Source of the DNA: Viola odorata
Taxonomy: Eukaryota > Streptophyta > Magnoliopsida > Malpighiales > Violaceae
DNA length: 64,000 bases
Direction of reading: 5' to 3'
Assembly (NCBI GenBank): GCA_963691705.1
Contig: OY829537.1
Span: 67,911,352 to 67,975,351 of the forward strand
The translations under genes were made by a program, and so were the position numbers. Shown one piece after another: positions 58,301 to 64,000 of this stretch. The notes below the pieces were generated by a model. That model was not told where the DNA came from. It searched no databases and saw nothing but the letters and a program-made list of their open reading frames with translations. The first letter of the stretch is position 1, and each line of letters starts with the position of its first letter.

Positions 58301-58838
58301 CTCTCATTTTCTTCATAATTTGGAACTCGGCACTTGCCTTTTCCATATGTAATTGATCCTCAAGAACTTGAGTGGGTGAAAGTGGAGGAATACTAAACTT
58401 CTTCCCATTGTGAGTGAGGTGAATTTTGTTGGTTCGGCCGTCATGCACTACCCATCGATCAAATTGCCATGGCCGACCAAGGATGAGATGGCTAGCATCC
58501 ATGGGAACTACATCACACAATCTCTCATCCTCATAACTACCTATTCTGAAGGCAACAAGGACTTGTTCCTTCACCTTTACCTCTCCATCATCACTAAACC
58601 AATGTAAGGAATAAGGATTGGGGTGGGGTGTCGTGGGCAACCCAAGCTTGAGAACTAACAAATAGCTTGCCACATCCACCACACTTCCATTATCAACAAT
58701 AAGAGATGCGACCTTACCATTGATTTCACACCGAGAATGGAAGAGATTCTCCCGTTGATCTTTGTTGGCAACCTCCTCCTTCGCATGAGCATTCATGCTC
58801 CTTCTCACAACTAGGGTCATTGTGGTTGCCGGGACCAC
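55143..58838 (-). CDS. CRM-like Pol polyprotein: protease, RT, RNase H, integrase (1231 aa open)
   Basis: Open for 1231 codons. Aspartic protease with VDNGS at residues 48-52 and LGRPWQFD near 120-127; reverse transcriptase with KIDLMSGYHQI (414-424) and YFDD (478-481); RNase H with D627 (CDASG), E664, D689 and D732 (ADALSRR); integrase with the zinc motif H808, H814, C845, C848 and catalytic D877, D938 and E974. The C-terminal tail has NPFEGEGVDAI and GPITRSKAR, in place of a chromodomain, and its last 61 residues are encoded within the 3' LTR. Both features are known for CRM group A elements. The codons of PFEGEGV also form the polypurine tract. It was originally fused to gag; a TAA at 58897-58899 and a frameshift near 59100 separate them. 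The first Met here is therefore probably not the natural start. Confidence 0.93.
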   Translation of the reverse strand: MVPATTMTLVVRRSMNAHAKEEVANKDQRENLFHSRCEINGKVASLIVDNGSVVDVASYLLVLKLGLPTTPHPNPYSLHWFSDDGEVKVKEQVLVAFRIGSYEDERLCDVVPMDASHLILGRPWQFDRWVVHDGRTNKIHLTHNGKKFSIPPLSPTQVLEDQLHMEKASAEFQIMKKMRERNGEKKVRCVNEENSVHEKSEHAPRGEKNVSHEMKTQERRKKKTKGESNTRHEKSKHGRESEPKHLSVIARGKDVRRALFSNKVCLVLRYKAHCLEIDTNPLASLPSPVVSLLQEYDDVFPTEMPSDLPPIRGIEHKIDLVPGAALPNRPAYRCNPEETKELQRQVEDLLRKGYIRESMSPCVVPVLLVPKKDGTWRMCVDCRAINKITIRYRHPIPRLDDMLDELSGSQIYSKIDLMSGYHQIRMHEGDEWKTAFKTKHGLYEWLVMPFGLSNAPSTFMRLMNYVLRDFIGKYVVVYFDDILVYSSSLEEHVFHLRSIFDTLRTHRLYAKFVKCEFCLEQVHFLGFVVSIGGVKVDEDKVKAIRDWPIPNNVGEVRSFHGLASFYRRFVPNFSTIVAPLNELTKKNVTFEWGERQAKAFHELKERLTESPILALPDFTKVFELECDASGVGIGAVLTQEGRPITYFSEKLNGAQLNYSTYDKELYALVRALMVWEHYLLANQFVIHTDHLSLKFLKGQAKLNKRHAKWVEFIEAFPYTIKYKRGKDNVVADALSRRYALLNSLDAQVFGFSHLTELYENDEDFRDIYLACARGSHMHFFRHDNFLFKYDRLCVPRSNVRELLVLEAHGGALSGHFGITKTLHALKSHFYWPRMKVDVTNIVNRCIVCKTAKSTSKHHAVHMPLPVAQRPWLDLSMDFVLGLPRSKNSHDSIFVVVDRFSKMAHFIPCSKTHDAAHIASLFFQHVVRIHGMPKSILSDRDTKFLSHFWRTLWAKLGTKLLFSTTCHPQTDGQTEVVTRTLGSLLRVMIAKYGVKWEECMAFVEFAYNNAYHSSIGYSPFEVVYGFKPLTPLDLSPLPLSSLKCADGNAKATMVKKLHEQVRKSIESMNEKEMAKRNKGKIPTSFEPGQWVWLHWSKDRFPRERQSKLSPRGDGPFQILRRIDANAYVLDLPSEYGGISRTFNVDDLSLWPGDEENPQDLDSRTNPFEGEGVDAITDPPEANVDIRQGPITRSKARALSLWLEGKMRENGSTQVKEKPAYVIFHRTKEDALP
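55327..55341 (-). other. Polypurine tract of CRM-like element, inside pol
   Basis: Reversed, this reads CGAAGGGGAAGGAGT directly before the TGATGCGATC start of the 3' LTR. The same bases encode FEGEGV of Pol. Confidence 0.85.
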
Positions 58839-58896
58839 CTCTTCTTCACTACTCTCTGGCTCTTCCTCCCTATCTTCTTTCTCATCCTCACTTGCT

Positions 58897-60352
58897 TAAA
58901 CTTCACTCCCCGTTTCATAGTGGCCCTCTCGGATCACCACTACCCTCCGATTTGGACATTCGGATGCAATGTGACCCCTTCCTTGGCACCGAAAACATTG
59001 GACATTAGATGAGAATTTTCTTGGTTGGCTAGGGTTGGTAGGGGGGTTAGGATTTGCTTTTGGTGGGGGTTTTGAGAGATTGCTTTTGGTGTATCGGCTT
59101 TGGAGTCTTTTGGTTTGAAGGGTTCTTTGGGATAAGACTTCCAAGGAGTCTTTGGGGTTGATGAAAAGGTTTGGGTCTTGCTTGGGTAGGACTTCTTCTT
59201 GGCGGCTTCATATGCTTCCACTTTTATGGCATAGTGGAGCATAGCTTGGAGGTGATCGAGCTCTTTCAACTCAAGCTTGTACTTAAGTCGATCATTAAGG
59301 CCATTGAGAAATCTAGACATAGTCACTTCTTCTTCCTCCTCCGTGTTGGTCTTGATTAGTAGCCCTTCTAGTTCATTGAAGTACTCTCCCACGGATCTAG
59401 ACCCTTGCTTGAGACCTTGTAACTTGTTTTGCAAGTCTCTCTTATGGTGTGCGGGCACAAACCTTGCTCTCATCACCCTTTTCATCGCTTCCCAATCTTG
59501 AATAGCATCAACTTCTCCTCTCTTCTTACACTCTTTCTCCCACCAACTCTCGGCATAATCTTCAAACTCCATTGCCGCTAACTTGATCTTCTTCTCCTCC
59601 GAATACCGATGACAATTGAAGATTCGTTGAATTTTCCCTTCCCACTTAAGGTACTCCGAAGGATCGGTGGAGCCCCTAAAGGTAGGGATTTGCACCTTGA
59701 TTCCACTCAATTTGTCATCAACCCTAGGCTCTTGTGGCCTCTCTTCATGTTCTACAAACCGTGACCCATGACCTCTTTGGCGTCTCCCCCTCGTTCGGGT
59801 TGTCACCTCATCAAACTCGGCATTCACTTCCTCATAAGGATCCTCATAGTACTCTCGAATGTGACGGGGTGTGGTAAGGGCATGGAAATGAGGGGCTTTG
59901 GGTCGGCTACTAGAAGCATGAAAATCTTCGGGTCCTCGGCTGCCTTGCTCGTATTTCTTCCTTATCCCTTTCATTTGCTCTTCCGAAATGGCCAACCCCG
60001 GAGGGGAGACAAATGGCTTTCGGGTATCCTCCTTCCTTGGGGTATTTTTCAACAACCCAACTCTTTCTCCTACACTTTGATGACCCTCCGATTCAGTTTC
60101 AATGTGGACATGTTCAGTGAGAGGCGTTTGGTGAGCCTTAGACGGAAGGCTCTTTGGAGGTGTTGCATGAGGAGGAACATTGGAAGGCTTCTCATCCTCT
60201 CTACCCCGAGACTTAACAGTCTCCTCTAACAAAGTGAGACGGTCCTCCGTTCGAACCATAGTAGCTTTCAATTCACCCAAGGCTGCCAAAACTCGGTCAA
60301 GTGCTTCGGCACTTCGGCTACCACTAGAACTAGGTCTACTCCTTTCGAACAT
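58897..60352 (-). CDS. CRM-like Gag, with C-terminal frameshift
   Basis: Start MFERSRPSSSG at 60352. An N-terminal coiled-coil-like stretch (LDRVLAALGELKATMVRTED) is followed by a charged region with RRQRGHGSRFVEHEERPQEP, then the capsid core: VQIPTFRGSTDPSEYLKWEG, AAMEFEDYAESWWEKECKKR, MRARFVPAHHKRDLQNKLQG and MSRFLNGLNDRLKYKLELKE. The first frame runs to 58940, but homology leaves it near 59100; the other frame carries the zinc knuckle CFRCQGRGHIASEC (CX2CX4HX4C) and NRRVVVIREGHYETGSEV before a TAA at 58897-58899. Gag packages element RNA. The single frameshift would separate the capsid from the knuckle and Pol, so this copy is probably inactive. Confidence 0.9.
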
Positions 60353-61564
60353 TTGGTATGTACAATTACTATATATACCTGCAAAATGGGAACAAACGAG
60401 ATATATATGGCGTTAGTAATAAAACTCTCCCTCACGTGTTTAAACTCTCGTGTTTAGGTGTTTTCCTCTCGAAAAAGTTGTGCTCACAAACACTCAACTT
60501 CAAGTTATCCGTGTACCTGCACACTTAAACAAGAGTTAGAAAATATTTCACTCCCTCACGTGTTTAAACACTCGTGTTTGATCACTCGAAAAACTTGGCC
60601 TCACAATCACTCAAGAAATCTTCACACTCAAAGCTTGCTCTCCACACAATTCCCTTGCTACAAACAAACTTGTGCTTCAATTCAAGAGTTCAATTGCCAA
60701 TGCTCAAGTGATGGAAACAAAAAGGAAGAAGAACACAACAAGACTCAAAAGATTTACAAGGACTCAAGGAAAAAGGAAAGGAGGATTTTCGAAAATTTAC
60801 AAGGAAATTCAAAATTTCCAATTTTGGGAGGGAATTTTGGAATTTCCGTAGGAAAGGCAAAGAAATAAGGGAAGGGCTGGAGATTTGGGGATTTAGAGAA
60901 ATAAAAGACAAGGAAGTATTTAGAAGTACATGGACAAGGACTTATAAGTTTAGGACTTAAATAGTTTAAGTTTAAGACTCAAGAAGGGTTAAAACTCAAG
61001 TTTAGTATTTTATAGTTTAGGACTTGAGTGTTAGGATGAGTTTAGGACTTAGGCAATTAGAAAAAGGCTGCTGGACACAATGGTAGAAAGGAAAGGACGT
61101 GCTCAGCTTTTTAGGAGGAGTGGGTGTATTTGGTTAGATTGGAACTTTGGTTAGGACTAGTTGGTTGCTTTTTGGTCAAATTGTCAAAGAAAGGGTGAGG
61201 TGTCTTAGGGCATTTAATGCAAGGGATGGGTGATGTTACCCTTGATGATGGTGTTGGCCGGCCAAGTGGAGGGATTTTAATTAATTAATTGGCACAAACT
61301 TGGCTATCAAGTATTACAACAATTATTTTGGATCAAAAAGAGCTCTAGGCCAAGGACACCAAGAACATATGATGAACACCAAGAACACACCCAAATGATT
61401 TTCTCAAGATTTCAAAATTTTAATTTTGCCAAAGTGATCACAACCAACAATCAAAAGCCCACTTGAAATATTTTTCGAAAGTATCGGTTGAAACTCAAGA
61501 TATTAAGAAAGAAAGGTTCTAACTCTTTTGAACAAAACTAGAAAAATTCGATAGGCGGCCAAAA
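60353..61564 (-). other. Untranslated leader of CRM-like element
   Basis: 1.2 kb between the primer-binding site and gag, with no coding region. It contains repeated CTCCCTCACGTGTTTAAAC segments (60428-60446 and 60551-60569), each followed by ACTCGTGTTT-like sequence, and an A/G-rich middle. Packaging signals would be expected here. Confidence 0.7.
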
Positions 61565-61576
61565 GCTCCGCTACCA
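61565..61576 (-). other. Primer-binding site of CRM-like element
   Basis: Reversed, this reads TGGTAGCGGAGC, two bases from the 5' LTR. It is the same 12-mer as at 638-649. Confidence 0.8.
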
Positions 61577-61578
61577 CT

Positions 61579-62527
61579 TGATGCGATCCTGCCTAGGGTT
61601 AGTAGGCCGGATTACAATGGAGCTTATAGAGGATCTAGCCGAATCGAATTACCTAGTGACCATAAGATCACAATGAAAGAAAAGACACGAACAAGTAATA
61701 TTTAGCGGAGAATTAAGGAAATATGTACCCGGAAATGATTAGGATTGATAAAGGATTGAAATTGATCACATGAGCATCCAAGAATTAATCCAAGCAAGTA
61801 GACATCCACAATCCTTGGGATAAGTATTTAATAGACCTTCATTCATTCAAGAAACTTGCCAACATTACACATACAAATTCGAGGAATCCCCGAGCAATAA
61901 TCGGAAGGAGTAATCTCAACTTAAACGATTCTTGCTCAAGGAAAATGTGAAGAGTTTCAAGGCTTAGGTGATAAAAAGAAGGAGTATTCTCACTTTACAA
62001 AATATCACTCAAAGTCAAAAAAAACTCCAAATAGAAATGAGACAAGAGCTATTTATACAAGTAAGCAAAAAGGCAACAAATCCGACGCTAACGTGATTCA
62101 CGGTTAGGCCTAACCGTGATCACGTTAGCCAAACTCACTATCGTGATTCACGTTAAGGACTAAACGTGATCACGCTCGGCACAACTCCTACCGTGATTCA
62201 CGGTTAGAACGAACCGTGATCACGGTAAGGCACCCAAGGATCAGCTCCCACATCAGAAGGTAGCGTGATTCACGGTTAGACTTAACCGTGATCACGTTAC
62301 CCAAAACTCTCCAGGCGTGATTCACGGTTAGGACGAACCGTGATCACGGTAGTGCATCTTCTTTGGTTCGATGGAAAATCACATAGGCCGGCTTTTCCTT
62401 GACTTGGGTGGATCCGTTCTCTCTCATTTTGCCTTCCAACCATAAGGACAAAGCCCTGGCTTTGCTCTGTGTGATCGGGCCTTGTCGAATGTCAACATTG
62501 GCTTCGGGAGGGTCCGTGATCGCATCA
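61579..62527 (-). mobile_element. 5' LTR of CRM-like element
   Basis: 949 bp, the pair of 54378-55326. TATA box reversed at 62049-62057. It carries a silent copy of the pol tail (62344-62527) that runs on into flanking Tat DNA as an artefactual open frame to 62709. Confidence 0.93.
62092..62348. repeat. Five 33-bp palindromic units in U3 (5' LTR)
   Basis: Same array as 54891-55147. Unit 1 here is the better palindrome (CTAACCGTG; the other LTR has CTAACAGTG). It ends 35 bp from the TATA box at 62049-62057, so it sits where upstream promoter elements act. Confidence 0.92.
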
Positions 62528-63801
62528 GTTATTGCGGGGGTTATTTTGGCTGGAGTAGCGCTATAGTTGGAGTGGTCGGCTTCTCCCTTGGTCGCCGGCA
62601 GTATCGCCGGCAAACCAATGAAGAAGAAGACCGTTGCGCAAGAGGGAAAGGTGACGGGCTTCAGTCTTGTTGGATTTTTGGTCTTGGGCTTGGCTATTCT
62701 CTGGCCCAAGCGGAGGAAAGGGAGTGGGCTGCGTTTGCCTTCGGCCCAAGCGGAGAAAAGAAGGAGAGTGAGCTAGCCCATTTGTTGGGCTGGGCTGGTC
62801 ATGGGCTTGTGCAGTGGGCCTAGCTGGTGGGCCTAGTTTCTCTGCCTAGTAGGCCGAGCCCAATTTCAGCCCGTCATTTTTTCGTACCGATTTATTGCAT
62901 GATTCGTATTGTGTGATTAATCATTTTTCGCATGCTTTTAAATGTTAAAATAATTATTTTTGCTTGCTTTTAATTATTTAATTAATTGTTTTACTTGCGT
63001 TTTAATTGTTAATCATTTTATTTATTTGCTTGATATTTGTCATTACTCGTACTAATAATCTCACTTTGTAGGGTAAATCAATCAGTACCAGCTCGCAAGT
63101 ACACTTTCTCTATCCCTTTTAATTATTTGACGTTTTTTCGAATATATATATATATGTTCGTATGCATGATTGTTTAGAATAGTTAAACTTTTAAAATCAA
63201 TCTCGTTCACATGAATAATTTGTTTAATTACTTGCTTTAAATGCCATGATTAAACGTTTTTAGCTTATGCTTGTATTAAATACATGTGTTTTGGTGGCTT
63301 CGATCCCATACCTCGGTTTTACTTTTTCCGCATTCATTAATCGGTACTTTGTTAGTTTTATGCATGATTAGATCTCTTAGTAATTAAAATTTAATCATGC
63401 ATGGCCCGATGATGAAAGAGGGTGCCCGCTTTAGTAAAAGATTAAACGGTTAATTCCGTTAAAAATAGTCTCGAACAGTCCCGACCAGCAAAAAATACTA
63501 AAGCGGCGATTCCTCTGAGGCCCCCCATTTACTTGTTGTTTTAAACGTTTTTAAACACCTCTCTTTTACCGATAACCTTTTTTAGGATGAGACTCAGGTG
63601 CTTAACACCTTCCCGAGTCCATCGATCTTGGGTTTAGACCCTTTTTGCCTTAGCTTTTTATTTTTATGCCATGACTTTGGGTTCCCTAAACCTAGAAATA
63701 AATAGGGTGGCGACTTCATTGCATTATGCGAGGCATCCTTTTATGCTCCGCAACAGTCCCGAACCTGCTCGCGTAAAAATCAGAAAGGGGGTGCGATAGT
63801 T

Positions 63802-63818
63802 TGGCGACTACACTAAGG
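63802..63818 (+). other. Tat primer-binding site after plus-strand LTR
   Basis: TGGCGACTACACTAAGG follows the LTR end by GTT, in the same arrangement as the minus-strand Tat element. Tat sequence stops here; the next bases belong to an Athila-type LTR. Confidence 0.7.
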
Positions 63819-64000
63819 AGGTACTCATTTCCAATCCTACTTTCCTCCTCTTGAAATCACTTGGCGGGAACTCCCTCTACTAGTGATCCTAATCAGTGGA
63901 CACCTTGCTGGTTAAAGGATTTATCCAGTTGATTGTTGGCTTGAAGCACTGCGTCTCCTCAATGGCATAGGGAAAGACAGTGCCTAGTTCAAGCTACCCC
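63816..64000 (-). mobile_element. Athila-type LTR fragment, right part, cut by window edge
   Basis: TTTCCAATCCTACTTTCCTC, TCTTGAAATCACTTGG, AGTGGACACCTTGCTGG and CTCAATGGCATAGGGAAAGA align closely with 12120-12290 of the LTR at 11530-13054. It is the continuation of 43437-43585. Confidence 0.75.

Larger units (their letters stand above)
54378..62527 (-). mobile_element. CRM-like gypsy element, 8.15 kb, nearly intact
   Basis: Complete structure: 5' LTR (61579-62527), primer-binding site, gag-pol with one frameshift and one stop, polypurine tract, 3' LTR (54378-55326). The two 949-bp LTRs differ at only four positions that I can find, so insertion is recent. LTR ends are perfect 10-bp inverted repeats TGATGCGATC / GATCGCATCA. 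Flanks share only GTT (CTGTT before, GTTAT after), so a clean 5-bp duplication is not seen. It sits inside the split Tat LTR. Confidence 0.93.
43586..63798 (+). mobile_element. Tat-type LTR, plus strand, split into three by nested elements
   Basis: Pieces are 43586-43994, 53538-54377 and 62528-63798; joined they make about 2.5 kb, the length of the Tat LTRs at 43995 and 50953. The start TGCTGTAACCCGATTTTTG corresponds to the TGCTACCCGATT start of those LTRs read in reverse. The end GGGGGTGCGATA corresponds to their GGGGTGTGACA. It is followed directly by a Tat primer-binding site, so it is the 5' LTR of an element truncated just after that site. A 191-bp tandem duplication lies in the second piece. 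No coding region. Confidence 0.8.

Noticed and set aside
62344..62823. 121- and 113-codon open frames on opposite strands
   Set aside because: The minus frame is the pol tail copy in the 5' LTR running into flanking Tat DNA; the plus frame is its shadow.

Overview
This is a plant nuclear window, probably from a dicot. Evidence: GT-AG introns in a TIM13 gene, an F-box gene with a TATA box and CT-rich leader, and plant-type mobile elements (Athila, Tat and CRM Ty3/gypsy lineages, a Ty1/copia scrap, an L1-like LINE, hAT and MULE DNA transposons). Only two genes look like working host genes: an F-box protein (34562-35623, +) and the mitochondrial import chaperone TIM13 (41921-35925, -, two exons). 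They are convergent and about 300 bp apart. Nearly everything else is nested mobile elements, so the region is gene-poor and repeat-rich. An almost intact CRM-like element is compatible with a pericentromeric position but does not prove one.

Layout. 1-1562: a copia integrase scrap, then the PBS and 5' LTR of a minus-strand CRM-like element. 1563-7029: a plus-strand Athila-like element that keeps gag, protease and the RT lead-in but has lost the rest of pol, and whose two LTRs look mismatched. 7030-13612: a minus-strand L1-like LINE relic. It is split by a hAT element (7686-10757) that carries the first part of an LRR receptor-kinase gene and is itself split by a gene-capturing MULE (8501-9964), and by an Athila-type LTR (11530-13054). 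13613-23051: a minus-strand CRM-like relic holding an Athila-type solo LTR, which holds a 5.2 kb hAT, whose transposase gene holds a CRM-type solo LTR (four levels). 23052-34250: AT-rich DNA with a diverged direct duplication around an Athila-type LTR fragment that is itself split by a 4.1 kb hAT. 34250-42190: the host-gene island, with another hAT in the TIM13 intron. 42190-64000: a hAT remnant, then an Athila-type LTR split by a plus-strand Tat LTR, which is split by a 9.5 kb coding-free minus-strand Tat element and by an 8.15 kb nearly intact minus-strand CRM-like element.

Insertion boundaries rest mainly on matched terminal motifs and target-site duplications read directly (for example ACAAC, ATATG, GTAAT, CTTACAAC, CTCAAGTC, ATGAAGAG, TCTTCATTT), and in several cases on an interrupted reading frame that resumes on the far side. 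I found no CRISPR array, no RNA gene and no clearly new gene system. The most distinctive signals are a five-fold 33-bp palindromic array in the U3 of the young CRM-like element, three related tandem-repeat arrays inside the coding-free Tat element, and two independent captures of host gene fragments nested one inside the other.
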